64,000 bases of DNA from Carboxylicivirga linearis (GTDB lineage Bacteria > Bacteroidota > Bacteroidia > Bacteroidales > Marinilabiliaceae). A program made the position numbers and the translations under genes. Numbering within the stretch: position 1 is the first letter of the stretch; the number at the start of each line of letters is the position of its first letter. The notes below the pieces were generated by a model. That model was given only the letters and a program-made list of their open reading frames with translations. It searched no databases and was not told where the DNA came from. Below, piece by piece: positions 9,166 through 16,718 of the stretch. The DNA is taken from positions 124,001 to 188,000 of the forward strand of contig NZ_JAGUCO010000007.1 of NCBI RefSeq assembly GCF_018271995.1, read 5' to 3'.

Positions 9166-10038
9166 ATGAACGAGAACAACTCATTAGCTGTTATTACCGG
9201 GCCGACAAGTGGAATCGGAAAAGCTTTTGCTCAGGAATTAGCTAATCAGGGATACAATCTTGTTTTAGTCGCCCGCAATAAACCTAAGCTGCAAGAGTTG
9301 ATTAGGGAACTAACCGATAAGTTCAATGTTAAAATAAAAGGTGTCGATGCTGATTTGTCTGTAGCAGAGGATATAGCCAAAGTTGAGAAAGTTATTTCAT
9401 CGTTATCAAGAATTGATTTGTTAATTAATAATGCCGGTTTTGGGGTTGGAGGTTATTTTATAGAGGTTCCTCTATCGAAACAACTGGATATGCTAACTGT
9501 GCATTTGAATAGTACTATTCGATTCTGCCGTGCTGCAATTCCTGTAATGGCCAATCAGAAGGTAAAAGGGAATATTATTAATGTTGCTTCTTTTGCAGTG
9601 TTTATTGATGTCCCTGGAAATGTAATGTACAGTACAACAAAGTCAGCAGTTGTTCATTTTTCAAAGACATTACAATGCGAGGTTAAAGATTACAACATAA
9701 AAATACAGGCCTTGTGTCCGGTATTTACTCCAACATCTTTTCATGAGTCTATCAATCGTGATTTGTCTTTTATGAAGAATATTCCTGATTTCTTTTGGAC
9801 TCCGGTTGATGATGTTATCAATAGCTCCTTAAATGGGCTTCATTCAGGCAGTGTAATATGTATACCCGGGCGATTTAATAAATTGATCTATTGGTTTAAT
9901 AAATTCCCTTTATTTTCAATTTTAATACAAAAGCTGACATTAATGCTGAATAATAGGGATAAGGCTCCGGTTATTAATGAAATAGACGAAAAGAAAAAGG
10001 AAAAAGTGAGTCTTGTTGAAAGTGAAGTAGTTGATTAA
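9166..10038 (+). CDS. Short-chain dehydrogenase/reductase
   Basis: This classical SDR is about 290 aa from ATG 9166. It has the Rossmann TGPTSGIGKAFA at the N-terminus, NNAGFG at about residue 80, and the catalytic pair in YSTTKSAV (Tyr-xxx-Lys). It resembles the DltE/YdfG-like branch, which are NAD(P)-dependent oxidoreductases of mostly unknown substrate. The C-terminal ~60 residues after FFWTPVDDV include a hydrophobic stretch (LIYWFNKFPLFSILI) and a charged tail. An upstream TTG at 9133 extends the frame but gives a non-homologous leader. The gene stands alone, converging on rlmD. Confidence 0.85.
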   Translation: MNENNSLAVITGPTSGIGKAFAQELANQGYNLVLVARNKPKLQELIRELTDKFNVKIKGVDADLSVAEDIAKVEKVISSLSRIDLLINNAGFGVGGYFIEVPLSKQLDMLTVHLNSTIRFCRAAIPVMANQKVKGNIINVASFAVFIDVPGNVMYSTTKSAVVHFSKTLQCEVKDYNIKIQALCPVFTPTSFHESINRDLSFMKNIPDFFWTPVDDVINSSLNGLHSGSVICIPGRFNKLIYWFNKFPLFSILIQKLTLMLNNRDKAPVINEIDEKKKEKVSLVESEVVD

Positions 10039-10058
10039 AAAAAGGCGCAAATGCGCCT
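10036..10058 (-). terminator. Terminator of rlmD, shared with the convergent SDR gene
   Basis: AGGCGC (10043-10048) pairs with GCGCCT (10053-10058). The A-run at 10037-10043 reads as a U-tract for the minus-strand transcript. Confidence 0.7.
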
Positions 10059-10059
10059 C

Positions 10060-11469
10060 TTATCTTCTCTCCAGTAGTACTACATTTTCTACATGGTGTG
10101 TATGTGGAAACATATCTACTGGTTGTATCTTAGTTACTCTGTATCGAATATCAAGTAAGTTTATATCTCTGGCCTGAGTTGCGGAGTTGCAGCTTACATA
10201 TACAATTTTGTCTGGTGCTGAATTTAAAATAGTTTGCACCACATCGGCATGCATCCCGGCTCTTGGTGGATCAACAATCATAACATCCGGATGACCATTC
10301 TTGGTTAAAAAATCGTAATTCAAAACGTCTTTCATATCACCAGCATAAAAGCTGGTATTGGTGATGTTGTTCAGTTTCGAATTCTCAATAGCATCTTCAA
10401 TGGCTTCAGGCACATATTCAACACCGATAACTTTTTTTGCCTGACGAGCCACAAAATTAGCAATGGTTCCGGTTCCTGTGTAAAGGTCGTAAACTATATC
10501 ATTACTTTTTATATCTGCGAATTCACGAGTTACCTTATACAGTTCATAAGCCTGCTCAGAATTAGTTTGATAAAAGGATTTAGGACCAATTTTAAATTGA
10601 AGTCCTTCCATCTCTTCAAAAATATGATCGCGACCACTGAATAATTCTATATTCTGATCTGTAATGGTATCATTCGCTTTTGAATTAATCACATAAAGTA
10701 ATGATGTGATTTGAGGGAATGTATCCTTGATGTGATTTAATAGCTTTTCTCTATTCTCTTTATCTTCATGAAAAAGAGTAAGAATAACCATTATCTCACC
10801 AGTAGATGATGTTCTGATAATTAATGTACGCAGAAAACCTTCCTGTTTCTTCAGATCAAAGAAAGTAAGGTTATTCTCAAACGCATATTTCTTTATTTCT
10901 AAGCGAATCTGGTTCGATGGATCGGATTGAAGATGACATTTGTTTACATCAATTACTTTGTCAAACATACCTGGTATATGAAAACCAACTCCGTTTCGTT
11001 GAGCTATTTCTTCTCCCGAATTGAGCTCTTCAAAAGATAACCATCGGTTATTCGAAAAGGTGAATTCCAGTTTATTTCGATAAAAAGCAGTTTTGTCTGA
11101 ACCTTTAATCGGCATTGATTCGGGAAGTTCAATCTTACCAATGCGTTGAAGGTTGCTTAATACTTCGCGCTCTTTGTATTTAAGCTGATGCTCATAAGGA
11201 AGAGCCTGCCATTTACAGCCACCACAGGTGCCAAAATGCTCACAAATTGGTTCGGTTCTGATCTCGCTGTATTTATGGAAATGCACCGGATATCCTTCGT
11301 AGTAACTTTTGCGCTTTTTATTAACTTGTACATCCACTATATCGCCCGGTACCACCTTTTGAACGAAAACCACACGGTCTTCAATACGGCATAATCCTTT
11401 GCCTTCGGCTGCTACATCAGTTATTTCAACTTGTTTTAGTAGCGGTTTATTTCTTCTTGATCTACCCAC
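10060..11469 (-). CDS. rlmD: 23S rRNA (uracil-5-)-methyltransferase, RlmD/RumA type
   Basis: The order is an N-terminal TRAM domain (VEITDVAAEGKG...), an iron-sulfur Cys cluster (CEHFGTCGGCKWQ, about residues 76-85, with a further Cys in NKCHLQ), a SAM-binding fold (YDLYTGTGTIANF) and the catalytic VSCN motif near the C-terminus. The enzyme adds a 5-methyl group to a uracil in 23S rRNA. The frame opens at TTG 11493, but that codon sits inside the -7 box TATTTTTG (11498-11491). GTG 11469, giving VGRSRRNKPLLKQ and about 469 aa, is therefore the likelier start. It diverges from the queF-like gene. Confidence 0.9.
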   Translation of the reverse strand: MGRSRRNKPLLKQVEITDVAAEGKGLCRIEDRVVFVQKVVPGDIVDVQVNKKRKSYYEGYPVHFHKYSEIRTEPICEHFGTCGGCKWQALPYEHQLKYKEREVLSNLQRIGKIELPESMPIKGSDKTAFYRNKLEFTFSNNRWLSFEELNSGEEIAQRNGVGFHIPGMFDKVIDVNKCHLQSDPSNQIRLEIKKYAFENNLTFFDLKKQEGFLRTLIIRTSSTGEIMVILTLFHEDKENREKLLNHIKDTFPQITSLLYVINSKANDTITDQNIELFSGRDHIFEEMEGLQFKIGPKSFYQTNSEQAYELYKVTREFADIKSNDIVYDLYTGTGTIANFVARQAKKVIGVEYVPEAIEDAIENSKLNNITNTSFYAGDMKDVLNYDFLTKNGHPDVMIVDPPRAGMHADVVQTILNSAPDKIVYVSCNSATQARDINLLDIRYRVTKIQPVDMFPHTHHVENVVLLERR

Positions 11470-11490
11470 TGTATCATCATTTTTCGGCCG

Positions 11491-11498
11491 CAAAAATA
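11491..11498 (-). promoter_or_regulatory. -7 box of the rlmD promoter
   Basis: On the minus strand this reads TATTTTTG, an exact TAnnTTTG match. It covers the TTG that would otherwise be taken as the rlmD start. Confidence 0.6.
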
Positions 11499-11529
11499 GG
11501 CAAAATAGTTGAAAAGATTACTTCAAGAG

Positions 11530-11589
11530 AGCAATTAAGGATCGCATCTGATTAACCAAATTTGCAAACAGATGCGATCCTTAATTGCT
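11530..11589. repeat. Perfect 21-bp inverted repeat in the rlmD/queF-like divergent region
   Basis: The arm 11530-11550 (AGCAATTAAGGATCGCATCT plus G) is perfectly complementary to 11569-11589, with an 18-base spacer. It lies upstream of both divergent promoters (-7 boxes at 11491-11498 and 11638-11645). It is therefore not in the expected position for a terminator of either gene. It could be an operator, a cruciform-forming site or a miniature mobile repeat. Confidence 0.85.
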
Positions 11590-11637
11590 TTTACAGGCAT
11601 TTCCAAATCTTTAGTCGGTCAGTAATGATTATTTATG

Positions 11638-11645
11638 TAATTTTG
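11638..11645 (+). promoter_or_regulatory. -7 box of the queF-like gene
   Basis: TAATTTTG is an exact TAnnTTTG match, about 35 bases before the ATG at 11681. Confidence 0.55.
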
Positions 11646-11680
11646 TTGATCAAAAGCAAAACAATTAAAAATAGAAATTG

Positions 11681-12121
11681 ATGGAAGAGAAAGTATTAAC
11701 TTTTAAAGATATTGATTCGAGTATTTTAAAGTCATTGCCAAATCCAACAGGAGAAGCTTATGAGATAAAAATTAAAATACCTGAATTCACCTTTTTAGGT
11801 GTAAAGAAGCAGCCTGACTTTGCTGATGTATTTATTACTTTTTATCCTAAAAAGCGAATTATTGAGTTGAAGTCGTTAAAAGAGTATGTTTACCACTTAC
11901 GTAATATCACCGTTTCATACGAGCGTTTGATAAACGTTTTCTACGATCATATGATGGAAACGTATGATCCGGAACGCATGCGAATTACCATGGTTTGTAA
12001 TCCACGCGGGGGAATCAGTTCAAAATTAACAGTTGATTCTGATTGGAAAGTCAGAGGAGGAAAAGAAAACTTTAGCGACTGGAAAAATAACCTGGAAGAT
12101 ACCTGGAGTGTAACAATGTAA
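11681..12121 (+). CDS. QueF-family protein (preQ1 synthase-like) lacking the catalytic cysteine
   Basis: This 146-aa protein has the length and landmarks of unimodular QueF: PEFTFLG...QPDFAD, ELKSLKEYVYHLRN and NPRGGISS. QueF reduces 7-cyano-7-deazaguanine to preQ1 with NADPH via a thioimide on a Cys in FTSLCPxTGQPD. Here that segment reads FTFLGVKKQPD, one residue shorter and with no Cys; the only Cys is residue 106, next to NPRGG. The catalytic Asp of QPD is kept. It may be a diverged paralogue with another reaction or a binding role, so I do not assign the symbol queF. ATG 11681 is preferred to the TTG three bases upstream. Confidence 0.75.
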   Translation: MEEKVLTFKDIDSSILKSLPNPTGEAYEIKIKIPEFTFLGVKKQPDFADVFITFYPKKRIIELKSLKEYVYHLRNITVSYERLINVFYDHMMETYDPERMRITMVCNPRGGISSKLTVDSDWKVRGGKENFSDWKNNLEDTWSVTM

Positions 12122-12141
12122 TTACCACTTGATAGAAAAAG

Positions 12142-12167
12142 AAAATCCCGCCATTGGCGGGATTTTT
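12142..12167. terminator. Bidirectional terminator between the queF-like gene and the T9SS operon
   Basis: AAAATCCCGCC (12142-12152) pairs with GGCGGGATTTT (12156-12166) around a 3-base loop, and T-tracts occur on both strands. It begins at once after the stop of the minus-strand 60-aa gene. Confidence 0.92.
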
Positions 12168-12350
12168 TTATTTTGTTTCATCAAACGGATTTGATTCAAA
12201 ATTATTTTGTTGTAGAGGTTCGGATTGATTGGCAACAGGCGGCAAATCTGGTCCGGGAGGACCACTTTCGCTTGCCATCACAAGGCTAATTGAATTATCT
12301 ACCTTGAATATTTCTATTTGAGGTTTTATATATGTTTTCTTATTATTCAT
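12168..12350 (-). CDS. Small Bacteroidota protein of unknown function (60 aa)
   Basis: The start is ATG 12350. The peptide begins MNNKKTYIKPQIEIFKVDNS, then SLVMASESGPPGPDLPP and a polar Asn/Gln/Pro-rich tail. Short genes with an N-terminal YxKPxIE-type motif are frequent in Bacteroidota next to secreted-protein genes; I know no established function. There is no signal peptide or cysteine. It lies 37 bases downstream of the T9SS cargo gene on the same strand and ends directly at a strong terminator, so it is almost certainly the second gene of that operon. It could be a precursor peptide or a small partner of the secreted protein. Confidence 0.6.
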   Translation of the reverse strand: MNNKKTYIKPQIEIFKVDNSISLVMASESGPPGPDLPPVANQSEPLQQNNFESNPFDETK

Positions 12351-12387
12351 TAACGATACTCTTAGCAACAAATTAACCTATTTTTTA

Positions 12388-15300
12388 TTACTTCAGCAAA
12401 ACTTTTTGGGCAAATGAACTCTGATTATCAAAGATTCTAACAATCACAATGCCTTTATAAGATATTTGAATCAATGATTTTGATTCTTCCTGTATAATTC
12501 CATTTTTTATTGTTCTACCATCGAGAGTTGTGATTTCATATTTCTTGCCAGCTATAGTATTTCCTTCTACAATAATTTGATCGTTGTTTCCATAAATTCT
12601 AATGTTTTCTTGCTCATTAGAGTCAATAGAAGTACTTAATTCATTTTCTATATGAATAATAAAACGATCATTGTTATTACCAGATTTATTTACAGAGAAA
12701 GAATATGAATCTTGTTCTGATAAATTAATAATCGTTTCATTATAGGTATCTTCTAATAGCACCTTTTTGTTCGTAGGTATATTACTCAATTCAACTGCTT
12801 TTATTGAGAAACTTCCAGTCTTGGGAGCTCTAAAACCTATATGAATAGAAATGTCCTCAGTTGTTAGTGCTGCTTTACTATTTATAGCAAGAGAGTTAAA
12901 TGGTTCTATCGTATAGATTTGAAAGTAATTTTTGTTAGAGCTAAATTTTTTCTCTGCATCATATTTATCTTGTAGGTTGTCACAAAGATCTGAGAATGCA
13001 ATAGCTGTTTCATCCTTGAATGAGTCATTAAAGCCTGCTAACTTAATTCTAACAGAAGAAGATGATTTAGTAGATTTTAGAATTGTTTTTGAGTTGCTTA
13101 CAAGAGAGGTTTTGGGTAAAGTTATAGATCCTGAAGTGTAGTTACCTTCCAAAACTTTTAGCCAGAAAGAATGGTTGGAAGGTATTTCTCCGTTATTTAA
13201 ATTTATCCCTCCTGCAATAGGACTATATGTACCATATAGGCCTTGATCATTCAGATATATCCATATTGCATCAACAATATCTACTTTCAAAGCTTCGTCA
13301 ATTAGATCCCAGTTTATGGAAGCTGGATATGGATTTCCAACTAGGTTCCACCCCAGACCTGCATTGGCTGTTCTTAAAAGTGGAATTAAATACTGATTTG
13401 CATCATTAATAGCACCAGAAAACTCAAGATTGCTGTATGAGTATAGAAGATATCCTGTTCCAGTACTTAAAAAATCATTTCCCGTCATCCAAGCATAACT
13501 ATCCAATGTATTATCGTAGTAAGACATGCCGTAATCACAACCAATATCATTCATGGTAACCCCGGATACCGGAGAGGAAATGTAATAAGCATTACTTGAG
13601 GAACTAATTCGTTGATGAATGTGCACATTTGAATTATCGACAGAAATAGAACCATTATTTATCAAAGAAGCATTACCTATAAGTTCATCATTAGATGAAT
13701 TCAATGTGAGATCACCGTTAACAGTAAGATCACCATTAGTAGTGATGCTAAGTGAAGCTCCGGCATCTATCAAAATATTTTGAATGGTTGTTGCCCCATC
13801 AATGACAGGCATGTTAGTTGCTGTTGAAAGAATGTGAACACTGGCACCTTCATTGAAATTACCATCCCAGTTTTGGTTGGCTGTCCAATCAGAGGAATTG
13901 CCTCCGTTCCATGTGACATAGCTGTCAGTTGAAAAAGAGGCGGTAGAAGAGCTTAGTTGTTGATTTCCATAGTAATCTTCTACTGCAACTATTGTTACAT
14001 CATAACCGGAGTTGTCATTTAGAGGTTCGTCTGGAGAAATGGTTATAATTGATTTTGTGGCATCAATAGTTGCCGTAAATGCAACTGGGTTTGCCGGATT
14101 AAGAAGGAAAGTAATTAAGCTGGCAACATTAGAATTGTCTATAATGGTGCCATCAAGCATTCTTACAGGTTCATCAAAAGTAATAACAACATTCGTTAAA
14201 ATGGATACGTTATTTGCTCCATCTATTGGATTAAATGTAGCAACAGGAGGATTTCTCTCCAATGTTGTAAACGGTATTTGAATCACTTCAGAATCCAGAG
14301 ATCCAGCACTTGAAGTGGCAACTAAGTACATGTAATAAGTAGTTTCGGCAGTAAGGCTTGAAATATCAAGTGTTTCTCCAAAATTAGTATCGGTTGTCAT
14401 AGTCCCTGGGCTACCTGAATTACTAATTAAGGCAGCTGAGCCATCTCCATCAAATCCATTTTTTACTTGGGAAGCTGTTGGCATGCTTGCACTTGCAGAA
14501 ATAATATAATTATATGTTCCGTCTTTATCTGTTTGGCCAACAAAGTCAATATTAGCAAGAGTTAAGTTTTCGGTGAAAGGATAGCCATCTGCCCAGATTG
14601 GAACCCCAACAGTGGTAAAACGCCAATTATTCGATTCTGAATTGTTGATACCTGTAAAAACAGAACCGTAAGTTGTTTCAATAACACCATTGGGTATGGT
14701 GATATAATATTGAGTGTTTATATCTAAATTCTGTCTAAGAGATATTGATAATTTGTTATTTGTAATGTCTAATAGAGGATCAATGTTGCCAGGCTCAATA
14801 ATGAAATTTTGTACCGGATTTCCAGTAGATTGATCATAAATCCTAATGTAATACGTTAAAGAGATATCAGCCCATTGAATATCTTGGTTAAAAGTTAATT
14901 GGGGATTTTGGTCAACAGGAACACTTGTTGCATTTTGAATAGGTAAGTAAGAACTAATAGCAAAAGGAATTGCGGTTGTAAAATCAACTGCTGTGGCTGG
15001 CCCAGACGGAGCTCCTGACTCGATATATTCATTATCATAAGTAGTGGGATTGTAAAAATAAGAAACACAATAAGCTGTGTATTCAGTTCCACTAGTCAAG
15101 CCTGAAATAATAGTCGAATATACTTCATCTGAATTGTTTACTGTAATTGTGTTTGTTGCAAGAGCATTTACTTCGCCAATAGTAGCTCCAGCATCTCTTG
15201 ATTTTACCAGGATTTTTGTATAATATGTGTTGCCTTCAGTATTTGTCAGGTTAGTATTGAAAGTTATTTGTGTTTCTTGAATTTCTGAGGCATTTGGATA

Positions 15301-15741
15301 GCTGTCTGCGTAACTGGGTGGAGGAGTTGCTGAAGTTGTAAAATCAACAGCAGTTGCAGGGTTCGAAAGAGCTCCCTCTAAGTACTCATTAGAATAGGTT
15401 AGAGGATTATAAAAATAAGAAACACAATAGGCTGTGTAATCTGTTTCACTTGATAGGCCAGTTATGTCAATTGAGAATTCTTGATCTGCACTATTCACTG
15501 TTATTGTATAGGATGCTAAAGCATTTACTTCTCCTACAGCAGCTCCAGCATCTCTAGATTTTATGAGTATTTTAGTGTAATATGTATTACCACCAGTGTT
15601 TGTAATATTTGTGTTAAAGGTAATTTGTGTTGCTTCAATATTAGTGATATTTGGATACCCACTGGTATAGGCTTGCCCAAATCCCAAATTACTAACCAAC
15701 AAAAAAGCTGATGCAATTAAAAATGCGTAAATATTTTTCAT
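12388..15741 (-). CDS. Large secreted T9SS cargo protein with Ig-like repeats
   Basis: This 1117-aa protein has a signal peptide (FLIASAFLLVSNLGFGQA). Two near-identical ~112-residue repeats follow (25-136 and 144-256, each with SYFYNP and NPATAVDFTT or GPATAVDFTT). Next comes a SbsA/Ig-like domain (PIQNATSVPVDQNPQLTF), another fibronectin/Ig-like unit, a second Ig-like domain (FNPIDGANNVSILTNVVITF) and a beta-helix-like stretch (WNGGNSSDWTANQNWDGN onward). The C-terminus is a type-A T9SS sorting domain (NIRIYGNNDQIIVEG...GRTIKNG...QKVLLK). It should cross the outer membrane via the type IX system and be anchored or released. Cargo function is unknown; adhesion is a guess. Confidence 0.88.
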   Translation of the reverse strand: MKNIYAFLIASAFLLVSNLGFGQAYTSGYPNITNIEATQITFNTNITNTGGNTYYTKILIKSRDAGAAVGEVNALASYTITVNSADQEFSIDITGLSSETDYTAYCVSYFYNPLTYSNEYLEGALSNPATAVDFTTSATPPPSYADSYPNASEIQETQITFNTNLTNTEGNTYYTKILVKSRDAGATIGEVNALATNTITVNNSDEVYSTIISGLTSGTEYTAYCVSYFYNPTTYDNEYIESGAPSGPATAVDFTTAIPFAISSYLPIQNATSVPVDQNPQLTFNQDIQWADISLTYYIRIYDQSTGNPVQNFIIEPGNIDPLLDITNNKLSISLRQNLDINTQYYITIPNGVIETTYGSVFTGINNSESNNWRFTTVGVPIWADGYPFTENLTLANIDFVGQTDKDGTYNYIISASASMPTASQVKNGFDGDGSAALISNSGSPGTMTTDTNFGETLDISSLTAETTYYMYLVATSSAGSLDSEVIQIPFTTLERNPPVATFNPIDGANNVSILTNVVITFDEPVRMLDGTIIDNSNVASLITFLLNPANPVAFTATIDATKSIITISPDEPLNDNSGYDVTIVAVEDYYGNQQLSSSTASFSTDSYVTWNGGNSSDWTANQNWDGNFNEGASVHILSTATNMPVIDGATTIQNILIDAGASLSITTNGDLTVNGDLTLNSSNDELIGNASLINNGSISVDNSNVHIHQRISSSSNAYYISSPVSGVTMNDIGCDYGMSYYDNTLDSYAWMTGNDFLSTGTGYLLYSYSNLEFSGAINDANQYLIPLLRTANAGLGWNLVGNPYPASINWDLIDEALKVDIVDAIWIYLNDQGLYGTYSPIAGGINLNNGEIPSNHSFWLKVLEGNYTSGSITLPKTSLVSNSKTILKSTKSSSSVRIKLAGFNDSFKDETAIAFSDLCDNLQDKYDAEKKFSSNKNYFQIYTIEPFNSLAINSKAALTTEDISIHIGFRAPKTGSFSIKAVELSNIPTNKKVLLEDTYNETIINLSEQDSYSFSVNKSGNNNDRFIIHIENELSTSIDSNEQENIRIYGNNDQIIVEGNTIAGKKYEITTLDGRTIKNGIIQEESKSLIQISYKGIVIVRIFDNQSSFAQKVLLK
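14974..15669 (-). repeat. Internal coding duplication in the T9SS cargo gene
   Basis: Two copies of a ~336-base unit (15669-15334 and 15312-14974) encode the two N-terminal repeats of the secreted protein. Protein identity is high (for example TYYTKILIKSRDAGA versus TYYTKILVKSRDAGA), which suggests a recent tandem duplication. Confidence 0.85.
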
Positions 15742-15862
15742 TCTGAATGTATTTTAACCCTTACAATAGTTAATGCAAATTTAAAACTTTGAGTTTATAC
15801 GTGTTGTATAACTAAAATGTTTTGATGAATTTATATTATATAATGATAAACGGTTATTCCTA

Positions 15863-16570
15863 TTATTTAAGTATAAGTTGTGCAAGGTAGTCGTAGTGAG
15901 GGCCATCTATGATTTTTTTAAATTCAAAGCCATTTTCGATAGCTTTCTCCTCTAATAATGCGGGATCGATAAAAAGCCATGGAAAAGGTTTAGTTTTATG
16001 ATTTTTGTACTTCATGGTATAAATAACCTCCCCGTAATAGTTCTCCATGGGAACCATCATATAACTGTCTTCGTCAATAAAAAGGTAGCGTAAGTCGGAA
16101 CTGTCTAAAAGTATTTGTCCGCCTGGCTTTAAATGCTTTTTTAGTGTTTGCAGAAAATGATCCAGATTTTTTAAGGTGCCAGCCAGTCCAATGCCATTCA
16201 TCATTAATAGCAGGGTGTCATATTTTATATTGGTGTCAAACTTATAGAAGTCGACTTGATAATAGCTTTTGATGCCTTTTTGTAAAGCAGCCTCTTTGCA
16301 TCCTGCAGAGGTGTCGAGGCAATCCACTTCCAAACCTTTTTGTTGCAGATAAAGAGCATGACATCCCACACCTGCTCCAATATCCAAGACTTTACCTTTG
16401 CAATGCATCAGTGCTTTTTGCTCTATCTCGGGCATTTCGTTAAACGTCCGAAATAAATAATCAACTGGTATTTGGTCGTCTTCGGCAATGTTGGATCTTA
16501 CTCTTATTGATAATCCCCTTTTACCACCCATGTAATCAAGGGCAGCTTGTCCCATTGGATCGTTCTGCAT
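15863..16570 (-). CDS. Class I SAM-dependent methyltransferase
   Basis: From ATG 16570 this is a 235-aa protein. It has the SAM-binding motif GKVLDIGAGVGCHALYL (motif I), an acidic motif II (VDCLDTSAG) and LLLMMNGIGLAGTL, followed by GGQILLDSSDLRY. The substrate is unknown. The frame continues upstream to 16612, but a TATTTTTG -7 box at 16597-16590 (minus strand) places the transcription start inside that extension. It is monocistronic and points the same way as the T9SS operon. Confidence 0.82.
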   Translation of the reverse strand: MQNDPMGQAALDYMGGKRGLSIRVRSNIAEDDQIPVDYLFRTFNEMPEIEQKALMHCKGKVLDIGAGVGCHALYLQQKGLEVDCLDTSAGCKEAALQKGIKSYYQVDFYKFDTNIKYDTLLLMMNGIGLAGTLKNLDHFLQTLKKHLKPGGQILLDSSDLRYLFIDEDSYMMVPMENYYGEVIYTMKYKNHKTKPFPWLFIDPALLEEKAIENGFEFKKIIDGPHYDYLAQLILK

Positions 16571-16589
16571 AGTGTTAATTATTAGACTG

Positions 16590-16597
16590 CAAAAATA
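16590..16597 (-). promoter_or_regulatory. -7 box of the methyltransferase gene
   Basis: On the minus strand this is TATTTTTG, 19 bases before ATG 16570. It decides the start over the upstream in-frame codon. Confidence 0.6.
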
Positions 16598-16671
16598 CAA
16601 AATTAGATGCAAGGATAGGCTTTAAAAATGGTTGAAATCACCTTTAATACTTCACTAGTATTTAAAATAAA

Positions 16672-16698
16672 AAAAGCCGGCTCAATGAACCGGCTTTT
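16672..16698 (-). terminator. Terminator of the alpha-oxoamine synthase-like gene
   Basis: AAAAGCCGG (16672-16680) pairs with CCGGCTTTT (16690-16698). The A-rich left flank reads as a U-tract on the minus strand. Confidence 0.85.
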
Positions 16699-16718
16699 GA
16701 ATGAATGTATGAATGTTA

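Noticed and set aside
11470-11493. TTG 11493 as the rlmD start
   Set aside because: It lies in the TATTTTTG box on the minus strand, so it would precede the transcription start.
11590-11680. A preQ1 riboswitch upstream of the queF-like gene
   Set aside because: The predicted leader after the -7 box is about 30 bases and lacks the C-rich loop and A-rich tail of preQ1-I.
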